A DNA stretch of 64,000 nt from JAKFWF01 sp031429105 (GCA_031429105.1 JANOYV010000014.1:1-64000), one strand, 5' to 3'. Positions 50,554 through 59,436 are shown, counted from the first letter of the stretch. Program-made: numbers and translations. Notes: generated from the sequence alone by a model not told the origin.

Positions 50554-53500
50554 ATGACATCGCCAACGCCCGCCACCGAAGCCCGTGACTGGGGCCGGAC
50601 GCTCAACCTGCCCGAGACCGCGTTCCCGATGCGGGCGGGCTTGCCGCAGATGGAGCCGAAACTCATCGAGCGGTGGGCGAAGCTCGACCTCTACGCGAAG
50701 TTGCGCGAGGCCTCCAAGGGCCGGGCGAAGTTCGTGTTGCATGATGGCCCGCCCTACGCCAACGGCAACATCCATATCGGGCATGCGCTCAACAAGATCC
50801 TTAAGGACCTCGTCACCCGCACGCAGCAGATGGCGGGCTATGACTCGAACTACGTGCCCGGCTGGGACTGCCACGGCCTGCCGATCGAATGGAAGATCGA
50901 AGAAGAATACATCAAGAAGGGCAAGCCGAAACCGAACTTCGCTGATCCCGTGGCGATGCAGGCGTTTCGTCGCGAGTGCCGGGATTTTGCCTCCCATTGG
51001 GTCGATGTGCAGCGCGAAGAGTTCAAGCGCCTCGGCATCGAGGGCGACTGGGCCAATCCGTACCTGACGATGACCTATCCAGCCGAAGCGAAGATCGCGC
51101 GCGAGCTGATGAAGTTCGCCGAGAGCGGTCAGCTCTATCGCGGTTCGAAGCCGGTGATGTGGTCGGTGGTTGAGAAAACCGCCTTGGCGGAAGCCGAGAT
51201 CGAATACCAGGATTATCAGAGCGATATGGTTTGGGTGAAGTTTCCTGTGGCGCTCACTGACGTTAAGGGCGCTCAGAAACTTTACGAGGCGCACGAAATC
51301 GACGAAGCGAAGCGCTTATCGGATCTGCACGCGAACATCATCATCTGGACGACAACTCCCTGGACGTTGCCAGGCAATCGCGCGATCTCGTTCCGGACGG
51401 GGATCGAGTACAGCGAATACGAAGTCACAAGCACACCCGAAAACAATTGGGCGAAGGTCGGAGACATTTACATTGTTGCTGACAAGCTTGCTGCTGAAGT
51501 GATGAAAGTTGCGAAGGTTCAAGCCTACGAAAGAAAGCGCAATGTTTCAGCAGCGGTATTGAGAGCGTTGGTCGCGGCTCACCCCCTCGCCCCTCTCGGC
51601 TACACCTTCGACGTCCCCCTGCTCGACGGTGATCACGTCACCGATGACGCGGGCACCGGCTTTGTGCACACCGCACCCGGTCATGGCCGCGAGGACTTTG
51701 ATATCTGGACGGCGGCAGCCACGACGCAGCTGTTGAACGCGCGCGGTATCGACACGCGTATCCCCTACACCGTCGATGCCGACAGCCTCTACACCAAGGA
51801 CGCACCGGGCTTCGAGGGCCGCCGCGTGCTCAAAGCCAACGGCGACAAAGGCGATGCCAACGATGCCGTGATCAAGGCGCTCTCCGAAGCTGGCATGATC
51901 ATCGCGCGGGCGCGGCTTAAGCATCAGTACCCGCACTCGTGGCGCTCGAAAAAGCCGGTGATCTTCCGCAACACGCCGCAGTGGTTCATCTATATGGACA
52001 AGGTGATCGCTGCTCTCCCCCTCTCCCCGTCCTTACGGGGAGAGGGCAGAGGCATGGCCGCAGGCCAAGCCGAGGGTGAGGGGCGGACGCTTGCGCATTC
52101 GTCCGTGCCTGCCGCCGCCCCTCACCCTAACCCTCTCCCCGTCAAAACGGGGAGAGGGGATAATAGCGCGCGCACGCTCCGCGAACTCGCCCTCAAATCC
52201 ATCCGCGAAACTGAATGGGTGCCAGCGTCTGGTGAAAACCGCATCCGCGGCATGATCGAAGCGAAGCCCGATTGGGTGATCTCGCGTCAGCGCGCCTGGG
52301 GCGTACCGATCACCGTGTTTGTGAAAAAGGGCACGCATGATGTGCTGGTCGACCCACAGGTCAACGCGCGCATCTACGACGCGTTGACCAAAGAAGGCGC
52401 CGACGCTTGGTTCAAGGATGCAGACGGCGCACGCTTTTTAGCGCCGGACTACAACCCCGCCGACTATGAGAAAATCAATGACGTCCTCGACGTCTGGTTC
52501 GACTCAGGCTCGACCCATACATACGTGCTTGAAGACCCGGTGCACTTCCCCGGCCTCGCGGGCATCCATCGCAAGGTCGATGGCGGCCGCGATACGGTGA
52601 TGTACCTCGAAGGCTCGGACCAGCATCGCGGCTGGTTCCATTCTTCGCTGATCGAAAGTGCTGGAACGCGCGGTCGTGCACCCTTCGATGTTGTACTGAC
52701 GCACGGCTTCTGCCTCGACGAGAAGGGGCAGAAAATGTCGAAGTCGGTCGGCAACGTCACCGCGCCCCAGGACGTGATCAAGACGTCGGGCGCCGATATC
52801 CTGCGCCTGTGGGTGGCCGCGTCCGACTACTCCGACGATCTGCGCATCGGCCCCGAGATCATGAAGGGCATGTCGGACGCGTACCGCAAAATGCGGAACA
52901 CGCTGCGTTGGATGCTTGGGACCCTTTCGCATTACACACCGAATGGAGGATTCGCTTTCAACACCTCAGGTGTCATCCCGGCACGCGTTGCCGGGACCCA
53001 TGGCGCAGCAGGAACTGGTCGCTCGATGGGTCCCGGGGACAAGCCCCGGAATGACAGTTTTGGGGAGGTGACTTCGAATACACTTCCAGAATTAGAGCAA
53101 TTATTGCTGCATCGGCTCGCCGAGCTCGATGCTGTCATCCGCGAAGCATATGGAACATATGACTACAAACGCGTCGTGGCCGTCCTATCGCAGTTCATGA
53201 ATACCGAGCTGTCGGCGTTTTATTTCGATATCCGCAAGGACGCGCTGTACTGCGAAGCGCCATCGAGTGCGAAGCGCAAGGCAGCACTCGAAACCGTCGA
53301 GCAGATATTCCGTTGTGTGACGGTATGGCTGGCGCCAATCCTGGTGTTCACGGCTGAAGAGGCGTGGCTGGCGCGCTACGGCGATGACGGTCAGCGCTCG
53401 GTCCATCTCGAACAGTTCCCGATGGTCCCTGCTGCATGGCGCAATGATGCGCTGTCGGCCAAGTGGGACCTGATCCGCCGCGTTCGCTCGGGCGTGACAG

Positions 53501-53844
53501 GTGCGCTCGAAATCGAACGTGCAGCCAAACGCATCGGCTCATCTCTGGAAGCCTCACCCGTGGTCCATGTCGCCGACCCTGACCTGCGGGCACTGTTGGC
53601 AACTGTCGATCTGGCCGAAATTTGCATCACGTCGGGCATCACCGTGACGGACGCCCCCGCACCCGTCGACGCCTTCATCGTCGCCGATATCTCCGGCGTG
53701 CGCGTCATGCCTGGCCGGGCAGAAGGCAAAAAGTGCGCCCGCTCCTGGCGCATCACAACCGACGTTGGCGCTGATCCGGCCTACCCCGAGCTCTCTGGCA
53801 GAGACGCCGCCGCCATGCACGAAATTGACGGGATGCTCGCGTGA
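50554..53844 (+). CDS. ileS: Isoleucyl-tRNA synthetase with two in-frame repeat insertions
   Basis: 1096 residues, longer than the usual roughly 940-1000. Class Ia motifs: HIGH-type PYANGNIHIGHALNKILKD and KMSKS in GQKMSKSVGNVTAPQDV. The editing domain has NIIIWTTTPWTLPGNRAISF and DDAGTGFVHTAPGHGREDF. Two non-homologous stretches interrupt it: about residues 489-535 (PLSPSLRGEGRGMAAGQAEG onward), before TLRELALKSIRETEWVP, and about 806-834 (GVIPARVAGTHGAAGTG onward), in the anticodon-binding region. Both are translated palindromic repeats. It overlaps lspA by GTGA. Confidence 0.95.
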   Translation: MTSPTPATEARDWGRTLNLPETAFPMRAGLPQMEPKLIERWAKLDLYAKLREASKGRAKFVLHDGPPYANGNIHIGHALNKILKDLVTRTQQMAGYDSNYVPGWDCHGLPIEWKIEEEYIKKGKPKPNFADPVAMQAFRRECRDFASHWVDVQREEFKRLGIEGDWANPYLTMTYPAEAKIARELMKFAESGQLYRGSKPVMWSVVEKTALAEAEIEYQDYQSDMVWVKFPVALTDVKGAQKLYEAHEIDEAKRLSDLHANIIIWTTTPWTLPGNRAISFRTGIEYSEYEVTSTPENNWAKVGDIYIVADKLAAEVMKVAKVQAYERKRNVSAAVLRALVAAHPLAPLGYTFDVPLLDGDHVTDDAGTGFVHTAPGHGREDFDIWTAAATTQLLNARGIDTRIPYTVDADSLYTKDAPGFEGRRVLKANGDKGDANDAVIKALSEAGMIIARARLKHQYPHSWRSKKPVIFRNTPQWFIYMDKVIAALPLSPSLRGEGRGMAAGQAEGEGRTLAHSSVPAAAPHPNPLPVKTGRGDNSARTLRELALKSIRETEWVPASGENRIRGMIEAKPDWVISRQRAWGVPITVFVKKGTHDVLVDPQVNARIYDALTKEGADAWFKDADGARFLAPDYNPADYEKINDVLDVWFDSGSTHTYVLEDPVHFPGLAGIHRKVDGGRDTVMYLEGSDQHRGWFHSSLIESAGTRGRAPFDVVLTHGFCLDEKGQKMSKSVGNVTAPQDVIKTSGADILRLWVAASDYSDDLRIGPEIMKGMSDAYRKMRNTLRWMLGTLSHYTPNGGFAFNTSGVIPARVAGTHGAAGTGRSMGPGDKPRNDSFGEVTSNTLPELEQLLLHRLAELDAVIREAYGTYDYKRVVAVLSQFMNTELSAFYFDIRKDALYCEAPSSAKRKAALETVEQIFRCVTVWLAPILVFTAEEAWLARYGDDGQRSVHLEQFPMVPAAWRNDALSAKWDLIRRVRSGVTGALEIERAAKRIGSSLEASPVVHVADPDLRALLATVDLAEICITSGITVTDAPAPVDAFIVADISGVRVMPGRAEGKKCARSWRITTDVGADPAYPELSGRDAAAMHEIDGMLA
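52019..52158 (+). repeat. Palindromic repeat element inside ileS (type 1)
   Basis: Left hairpin CCCTCTCCCCGT (52019-52030) with ACGGGGAGAGGG (52035-52046); right hairpin with identical arms (52131-52142 and 52147-52158); an inner pair AGGGTGAGGGGCGG (52073-52086) with CCGCCCCTCACCCT (52115-52128). About 140 bases, kept open as codons 489-535 of ileS. Confidence 0.85.
52971..53056 (+). repeat. Palindromic repeat element inside ileS (type 2)
   Basis: Outer arms TGTCAT (52971-52976) with ATGACA (53051-53056); inner CCCGGC (52977-52982) with GCCGGG (52990-52995); a third pair GGGACCCAT with ATGGGTCCC. It resembles the TGTCATCCCGG ... CCGGGATGACA dispersed repeats of alphaproteobacteria. Translated in frame as about 29 residues. 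Confidence 0.8.
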
Positions 53845-54335
53845 TTGATCAGCACGCCAATTCCTGGCTGTGGGGCCGGTGGTCGCAGTTGGGCCTCACC
53901 GTGGCACTCGCCACCTGCGCCATTGATCAGGCGCACAAGTGGTGGATGCTTGGGATCTATCGGATACAGGACAGGGGCCGTGTGACAGTTGCGCCGTTCC
54001 TCGACCTAGTTTACGCCAAAAATGTCGGGATCAGCTACGGCCTGATGCCGGGATGGATCGGCCCTTGGGCGTTGTTTTCGTTCGCAATTGTGGCGTCGGT
54101 CGGACTTTATGTCTGGCTGGTGCGCGGACCGACAACGCGCCTTATCGCTTGGAGCCTCGGCCTCGTCATCGGCGGGGCGATCGGTAACGCCATCGATCGG
54201 CTAGTGTTGGGCGGCGTTGCAGATTTCTTTTCGCTCCATGCCTTTGGCTTCTACTGGTACATCTTTAATATTGCCGATGTGGCTATTGTTGCGGGCGTTG
54301 CCGGGCTGTTGTACGACTCGATCTGGGGTTCCTGA
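53841..54335 (+). CDS. lspA: Lipoprotein signal peptidase
   Basis: 164 residues from GTG 53841, overlapping the ileS stop. Four TM helices; catalytic Asp motifs: GNAIDRLVLGGVADFF and FNIADVAIVAG (NxxDR and FNxAD), plus the AKNVGISYGL segment. It cleaves prolipoprotein signal peptides after lipidation, in the inner membrane. The ileS-lspA order is conserved widely. Confidence 0.95.
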   Translation: MIDQHANSWLWGRWSQLGLTVALATCAIDQAHKWWMLGIYRIQDRGRVTVAPFLDLVYAKNVGISYGLMPGWIGPWALFSFAIVASVGLYVWLVRGPTTRLIAWSLGLVIGGAIGNAIDRLVLGGVADFFSLHAFGFYWYIFNIADVAIVAGVAGLLYDSIWGS

Positions 54336-54395
54336 GTCGCAAAGACGCCGTAAAGCGGGTCTATCCGCCTTGCATCCCACCGGAGAATGTCGCCG

Positions 54396-54881
54396 ATGAT
54401 CGATTCGAACCGCTTACGGAGCCTGATCGCAGCCAGTGCCTTAGGCTTGGCGGCAGCGGTCGGTGGATGCTCGGCTGGTGACGTTGAGTTGAACGGCGCG
54501 GTCTTCGATTATCTCGGCGTCGGCTCTAAGTCGGGTGGGTCAAACAACGCGAAGGTGCCGGAACGTCAGGGCCTTGTGCTGCCGCCGAACCTCGAGCGCC
54601 TGCCGGAGCCGGGTTCGGGTGCGCTTGCCGCCCAGCAAGGTGAGACCATGCCGGTCGATCCGGAGCAAAAGCGCGTTGCGAATGCAACGCAGGCCGAAGC
54701 CAAGCATCGCGACTATTGCGAGCGTGCAATGCAGAAGGCGCGGATCATGAAGGATCTGAGCCCGGTTAATGGTCCACTCGGTCGGTGCGACAAATCGATC
54801 TTTGATCAGGTCAACGTAGAGAGCCCTGTGACCATGAACACCACGGGCACGAATGCGCCGGTCAAAGGCTTGCCGCGCTGA
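54396..54881 (+). CDS. DUF3035 lipoprotein
   Basis: 161 residues from the ATG at 54396; GGAG at 54382-54385 fits this start and not the ATG at 54387. Lipobox LAAAVGGCS with lipid-Cys around residue 25. The mature part has PERQGLVLPPNLERLPEPGS, typical of DUF3035 (P.Rd.L.lPP...LP.P). It follows lspA, its own processing enzyme, as in other alphaproteobacteria. Function unknown. Confidence 0.85.
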   Translation: MIDSNRLRSLIAASALGLAAAVGGCSAGDVELNGAVFDYLGVGSKSGGSNNAKVPERQGLVLPPNLERLPEPGSGALAAQQGETMPVDPEQKRVANATQAEAKHRDYCERAMQKARIMKDLSPVNGPLGRCDKSIFDQVNVESPVTMNTTGTNAPVKGLPR

Positions 54882-55058
54882 AGTTATCCACGGTCACCGT
54901 CGCCGTGGTAGATTACCCCAACGTAATTTGACACTTTAACTCTGTAGCTCAACATAGCGGGCAGCAGGTGAGACGCCTTGTGACCGTAATTCTGACATCC
55001 ACTGGTATGACAGCCATTGGATTGCACTTGATGCGCCGACGTAGCTAGGATTTGACCC

Positions 55059-56447
55059 ATGTTTGCTCGCGTTTCCCGGCTGAATGTTTCAACCCTCCTG
55101 GTGGCACCCCTCCTCATGCTCGCTTCCGTCCAAGATACGCTATCTGCGCAACCGGCCTCCCGCGTTGGTGAATTCACGCTGTCGAATGGCATGCGTGGCG
55201 TCGTGATCCCGGACAATCGGGCGCCCGTCGTCACCCACATGGTCTGGTATCGCGTCGGTGCTGCCGATGAGCCGCGTGGCGTATCTGGCATCGCGCACTT
55301 CCTCGAGCACTTGATGTTCAAGGCGACGGACAAGATCGCGGCTGGCGAATTCTCCAAGATCGTGTCGCGCCTCGGCGGTCAGGACAATGCCTTCACCGGG
55401 CACGATGCGACGGCGTATTTCCAGCGCGTCGCCAAGGACCGTCTGCCGACCGTCATGAAGATGGAGGCAGACCGCATGGTCAACCTCAAGCTCGCCGAAA
55501 AAGAAGTGCTGACCGAGCGCGATGTGATCCTCGAGGAGCGCCGCTCGCGCATCGAAAATAGCCCGGCCGCAATCCTCGACGAGCAGATGTCGGCAGCGCT
55601 TTACCAGTCGCACCCCTACAAGATCCCGGTGATCGGCTGGGAGCACGAGATGGCGAAGCTGAGCCCCGAGGATGCGCTGTCGTTCTACAAGCTGCATTAC
55701 GCGCCGAACAACGCGATCCTCGTCGTCTCCGGCGACGTGACGGTTGATGAGGTAAAGAAGCTTGCGGAAACAGCATTCGGCAGCATTCCGGCGAACCCAG
55801 CGATCAAAGCGCGCAAGCGCCCGACCGAGCCTGAACATCGTGCGCCACGCCGGGTCGATTACAAGGATGCGCGGGCTGGCAAGCCGACACTGTCGCGCGC
55901 CTACTACGCACCGAGCTACGTCACGGCGAAGCCGGGCGAAGCTGAAGCGCTTGATCTGTTGATGAAGATCGTCGGCTCCGGTGCAACCAGCCGGATCTAT
56001 CAGAAGCTTGTTTCGGAACAGAAGGTCGCGTCGAGCGCTGGCGGGTACTACGCCGGGTCCGGGCTCGATTCCGGCAAGATCGGCGTCTACGGCGTTCCAG
56101 CCGAAGGTCAAACGCTCGAAACCGTGGAAGCAGCGATCGACGCTGTTATTTCCGAGGTCAAGGAAAAGGGCGTCACGGAAGCTGAGCTTGCTCGTGCCAA
56201 AACCGGCTACATGGCCGAGTACATTTACGAGAGCGATAATCAGGCGACGCTTGCCCGCCGCTATGGCTGGGGTCTCGTTGTTGGCCGCACCATTGCCGAG
56301 ATCGATGCGTGGCCGTCGATGATTTCCAAGGTCACATTGGACGATGTGAAAAAGGCCGCGGAAAAGCATCTCGATATCCGCCGCTCGGTGACGGGTCGTT
56401 TGATCCCCGTCGCCGAGGCTAAGGCGCCTGTTCCTGGCCGCACGTGA
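55059..56447 (+). CDS. M16 family zinc peptidase (active subunit)
   Basis: 462 residues with an N-terminal signal peptide (LLVAPLLMLASVQDTLSAQ). Inverted zinc motif HFLEHLMFK with the downstream Glu in the ADRMVNLKLAEKEVLTERDV segment (REV/ERR-type). The second, inactive-half domain follows from about 240. It degrades peptides in the periplasm. Paired with the next gene, which lacks the motif, as in two-subunit M16B peptidases. Confidence 0.9.
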   Translation: MFARVSRLNVSTLLVAPLLMLASVQDTLSAQPASRVGEFTLSNGMRGVVIPDNRAPVVTHMVWYRVGAADEPRGVSGIAHFLEHLMFKATDKIAAGEFSKIVSRLGGQDNAFTGHDATAYFQRVAKDRLPTVMKMEADRMVNLKLAEKEVLTERDVILEERRSRIENSPAAILDEQMSAALYQSHPYKIPVIGWEHEMAKLSPEDALSFYKLHYAPNNAILVVSGDVTVDEVKKLAETAFGSIPANPAIKARKRPTEPEHRAPRRVDYKDARAGKPTLSRAYYAPSYVTAKPGEAEALDLLMKIVGSGATSRIYQKLVSEQKVASSAGGYYAGSGLDSGKIGVYGVPAEGQTLETVEAAIDAVISEVKEKGVTEAELARAKTGYMAEYIYESDNQATLARRYGWGLVVGRTIAEIDAWPSMISKVTLDDVKKAAEKHLDIRRSVTGRLIPVAEAKAPVPGRT

Positions 56448-56470
56448 TCGACGCATAGGAGATTGTCACA

Positions 56471-57814
56471 ATGGTTACGTTGCGTCGCAGTTTGTCCGCC
56501 GTCCTTGCCGCATTCGCGGTGTCACTGATCGCATTCGTTGCGCCCGAGGCTCAAGCCATGAAAATCCAGTCCGTCAAGAGCCCCGGCGGCATTGAAGCCT
56601 GGCTGGTCGAAGAACACAGTGTGCCGCTGTTCGCGCTGCGCTTTTCGTTCGACGGCGGCAATGCCCAGGACCCAGCGAAAAAAGAGGGACTGGCGAATTT
56701 CCTCACCGCAATGATGGATGAAGGCGCTGGCGATCTCAACGCGCAGCAATTCCAAGAGGCGATGGAAGAAATCGCCATGCGGATGGGCTTCGAAGATAGC
56801 CGCGATAGCCTTTATGTCAGTCTAGAGACGTTGACGGTCAACCGTGACAAGGCGGTGGACCTGCTGCGGTTAGCCCTCACCAAGCCCCGCTTCGATGCGG
56901 ATGCCGTGGAGCGTGTGAAGGCGCAATTACAAGCGAGCCTCGCGTTTGCGGCCAAGAGCCCGGATCAGGTGGCGGCCAAGGAATTCGCAAGCCTGATGTT
57001 CCCGAACCATCCCTATGGCCGGTCATCCAACGGGACGACTGAGAGCGTTGCCAGCATCACTGGCGCCGATCTTGAGGCGTACCGGAAGCGCAACTTTGCG
57101 CGCAATAATTTGAAGGTCGTGGCGGTCGGCGATGTCGATGCCAAGACGCTTGGCGCTATTCTTGATCGCGTGTTCGGCGAGTTGCCAGCCAAGGCCGACC
57201 TCGTGGCGGTACCCAAGATCGCACCACCAACCGGTGGCGTGCAAAAAGTGATCGAGATGGACGTGCCGCAGTCGGTCGCATCTTTCGGCGTGAATGGGAT
57301 CGATCGTAAGGACCCGGATTTCATTCCGGCGTTCGTGTTGAACCAGATCCTGGGTGGCGGTGGGTTTGCTTCGCGCCTGATGGAAGAAGTGCGCGAGAAG
57401 CGCGGGCTTGCCTATTCGATCTCCAGCTCCATCCAGCCCTATGACGCAGCCGCCATCTTCGCCGGCGGTGTCGCCACCAAGAACGAGCAGATGGCGCAGT
57501 CGCTGGACATCATCCGTGCGGAACTCAAACGGATGGCTGACGAGGGTGTCACGGCGAAGGAGTTGGAAGGTGCCAAAAGCAATCTGACCGGCTCGTTCGC
57601 CCTGCGGTTTGATACGAACGCCAAGATCGCCAATCAGCTGCTTTACTTCCTCGGCGAAGAGTTGGGCATCGACTACGTTGATCGCCGCAACGCCGAAGTG
57701 GACGCCGTCACCCTCGACGATATCAAACGCGTCGCTAAACGATTGCTGATCGTCGACGATCTGTTTGTCACCGTCGTTGGCAAGCCTGTCGGGCTGGTGG
57801 CGCCGAAGGGCTAA
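56471..57814 (+). CDS. M16 family peptidase-like protein (non-catalytic subunit)
   Basis: 447 residues; signal peptide (SLSAVLAAFAVSLIAFVAPE, then AQA). It aligns with M16 peptidases (EEHSVPLFALRFSFDGGNAQ, NFLTAMMDEGAGDLNAQQFQ) but the HxxEH position reads NFLTAMMDE, so zinc binding is lost. A later G/R-rich motif (MEEVREKRGLAYSISSSIQP, with R-Y) is the conserved substrate-binding one. It forms the partner of the catalytic subunit 23 bases upstream. Confidence 0.9.
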   Translation: MVTLRRSLSAVLAAFAVSLIAFVAPEAQAMKIQSVKSPGGIEAWLVEEHSVPLFALRFSFDGGNAQDPAKKEGLANFLTAMMDEGAGDLNAQQFQEAMEEIAMRMGFEDSRDSLYVSLETLTVNRDKAVDLLRLALTKPRFDADAVERVKAQLQASLAFAAKSPDQVAAKEFASLMFPNHPYGRSSNGTTESVASITGADLEAYRKRNFARNNLKVVAVGDVDAKTLGAILDRVFGELPAKADLVAVPKIAPPTGGVQKVIEMDVPQSVASFGVNGIDRKDPDFIPAFVLNQILGGGGFASRLMEEVREKRGLAYSISSSIQPYDAAAIFAGGVATKNEQMAQSLDIIRAELKRMADEGVTAKELEGAKSNLTGSFALRFDTNAKIANQLLYFLGEELGIDYVDRRNAEVDAVTLDDIKRVAKRLLIVDDLFVTVVGKPVGLVAPKG

Positions 57815-57868
57815 GCGGCCAGGGTGACTGCGGCGGCGCACCGGCAATGGGTGCGCCTGCTCGTCCCC

Positions 57869-58381
57869 TCAGCGTCGTACCGCGACGCCATGCTTGGCGA
57901 GAGAGCCGGCGATCCGCTCAAGATCCGAAATCGGCACGGAATTCTGGCCGCTGAACTCCAAGCTCAGGTCGTCGATGCTGAAGCCATCGATATGGGTGGC
58001 CACCAACTTCGCCGCCACCAACGCCCGCCGCGCTTCACCGCAGACCCAATCTGAGTGACACGCGTGGTCCGACCAGATGACGATGACACAGTGTGCGTCG
58101 TCGATGGCACGCTTGATGAGGTGGTCGATGGTACCCGACAAGAAATCACGATCCCAGACAACGGTCACGCCCAGCAAGCGCAGCCACTCAACGAGACCTT
58201 CGACAGCCGCCTGATCCCGGCGCGAATACGAGATGAAAACCGAAGCTTCTTCGGCGATCAGAGTGGGCGGTGCGAAATGTTCGCGTCCCCGCGCCGCTTC
58301 GCGGAGTGCCTCGCGCCGGGATTTGGCACTCGGCCGCACTGCGTTGGTCTCAAGGTCGTCCGGCTGAGGTTTTAAAGCCAT
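57869..58381 (-). CDS. TIR domain protein
   Basis: 170 residues from the ATG at 58381 (GGAG 8 bases upstream). A charged N-terminal region (about 1-45, helical) precedes a TIR domain: ASVFISYSRRDQAAVEGLVE, VVWDRDF, IKRAIDDAHCVIVIWSD, HACHSDWVCGEARRALVA. Glu116 in WVCGE is at the position of the NADase catalytic Glu of bacterial TIRs. It could act as an NAD-consuming effector, or as a scaffold. Third gene of a parA-RHH-TIR operon with 35 bases before it. Confidence 0.8.
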   Translation of the reverse strand: MALKPQPDDLETNAVRPSAKSRREALREAARGREHFAPPTLIAEEASVFISYSRRDQAAVEGLVEWLRLLGVTVVWDRDFLSGTIDHLIKRAIDDAHCVIVIWSDHACHSDWVCGEARRALVAAKLVATHIDGFSIDDLSLEFSGQNSVPISDLERIAGSLAKHGVAVRR

Positions 58382-58416
58382 GGTCAACTCCACTCACGCG
58401 ATGCAGATTTGAGGCC

Positions 58417-58716
58417 CTATGCAATCGGCTTCTTGCCGTAATGCTTGAACAACAGGTTCAGCGCTTCCAGCCCCAGGTCCTGGATTTTCTTGCCATGCTC
58501 GTCGGCGATGGCGTCGAGGACGTCTTTTGCGAGCGGATGCATGTAGATCGAGATGCCCTTCTGGAGCTTGCGGTTCTTCCCAATTGGATAGTCAGTCTGA
58601 ACCGGTAGCGCGGCCCGCTTGCGTTCCACGCCAGAATGCGCCTGCAGTGCAGCCTTGCGATCTGCGGGCTTGATGGCTGGCGGACCTTTACGCGCCGTTC
58701 TCGATCGACCGCTCAT
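58417..58716 (-). CDS. Ribbon-helix-helix DNA-binding protein, ParA partner
   Basis: 99 residues from the ATG at 58716 (an upstream start at 58761 lies inside parA). A basic N-terminal tail leads to KGISIYMHPLAKDVLDAIAD followed by EHGKKIQDLGLEALNLLFKH, a beta strand plus two helices of an RHH fold. Such proteins pair with ParA as centromere-binding or repressor components (ParG/VirC2-like). It overlaps parA by 4 bases. Confidence 0.72.
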   Translation of the reverse strand: MSGRSRTARKGPPAIKPADRKAALQAHSGVERKRAALPVQTDYPIGKNRKLQKGISIYMHPLAKDVLDAIADEHGKKIQDLGLEALNLLFKHYGKKPIA

Positions 58717-59381
58717 GCCGATTTCCTCATCTCGCGTGCCACTTTGAGCTGGATCGCGCATAACTCCGCATAAACCTTCTGGATGGTTTTTGCGGCTGCG
58801 CGTTTGGGAGACACCTCGACCAGGCCTTGGCCGGTGCGCAGGGCTGCCGCCAGTTCCTGCTGATCCTCGATGACGGTCGCGAGCATGCGTGCGCCATAGG
58901 TCTTCGTGACCATCTTGGAAATGTCAGCGCGCGCCGATGCGTCCTTGCCGGGCGCGTTCAGGATCACGACCGTCTTGGGCAGCGCGCCGATGCGCTTCAG
59001 GTATTCCAATGTCTCGCGCAAGGACAACTCATCGAAGATATCGCTGCGCGTCGGCACGATCACCAGATCGGCTGCCGCGGCCGCATACGTCATACTCCGG
59101 TCGACCGCGGGTGGCGTGTCGATGATCACCAGCTCTGTCTGCGTTTGCCGCGCCGTCGCCAGCATCTTTTCCAGATTGTTGGTGGTGCCATGCACAACCG
59201 TCGGCTCGTCCTTCCGGGTCCGCGTCTCGCGCAGTTCCGACCATTGTTCGGCGGAGCGCTGTGGATCGAGATCGATCAACGAAACGACATCGCCGTTCAG
59301 GTGCGCCGTGACGCCGAGATAGATGGCGAGCGTGGTCTTGCCACTACCGCCCTTCTGGCTGAGGAGACTCCATACTTTCAT
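58713..59381 (-). CDS. ParA family Walker ATPase
   Basis: 222 residues from the ATG at 59381; further upstream frame is Ala-rich and unlikely. Deviant Walker A QKGGSGKTTLAIYLGVTAHL with signature Lys; SLIDLDPQRSAEQWSE (Walker A' region), ELVIIDTPPAVDRSM (Walker B), and ADLVIVPTRSDIFDELSLRE. It resembles small solitary ParA/VirC1 proteins rather than the chromosomal ParA with a long N-terminal region. It binds DNA non-specifically as an ATP dimer and positions cargo. First gene of the parA-RHH-TIR unit. Confidence 0.9.
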   Translation of the reverse strand: MKVWSLLSQKGGSGKTTLAIYLGVTAHLNGDVVSLIDLDPQRSAEQWSELRETRTRKDEPTVVHGTTNNLEKMLATARQTQTELVIIDTPPAVDRSMTYAAAAADLVIVPTRSDIFDELSLRETLEYLKRIGALPKTVVILNAPGKDASARADISKMVTKTYGARMLATVIEDQQELAAALRTGQGLVEVSPKRAAAKTIQKVYAELCAIQLKVAREMRKSA

Positions 59382-59406
59382 GGCACAACCTTTGACGCGA
59401 AAACAA

Positions 59407-59436
59407 TTTGCTAGCAAAAATTTGCTAGCTGCTAGC
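59407..59436 (-). promoter_or_regulatory. GCTAGC repeat cluster upstream of parA, probable operator/centromere
   Basis: TTTGCTAGCAAA (59407-59418, perfect palindrome), TTTGCTAGC (59421-59429) and GCTAGC (59431-59436) lie within 30 bases, 26 bases before the parA ATG. Clustered palindromes of this size are what an RHH partner would bind. Confidence 0.65.

Noticed and set aside
55140..56456. 438-codon minus-strand frame opposite the M16 peptidase
   Set aside because: Shadow ORF; the M16 zinc motif lies on the plus strand.
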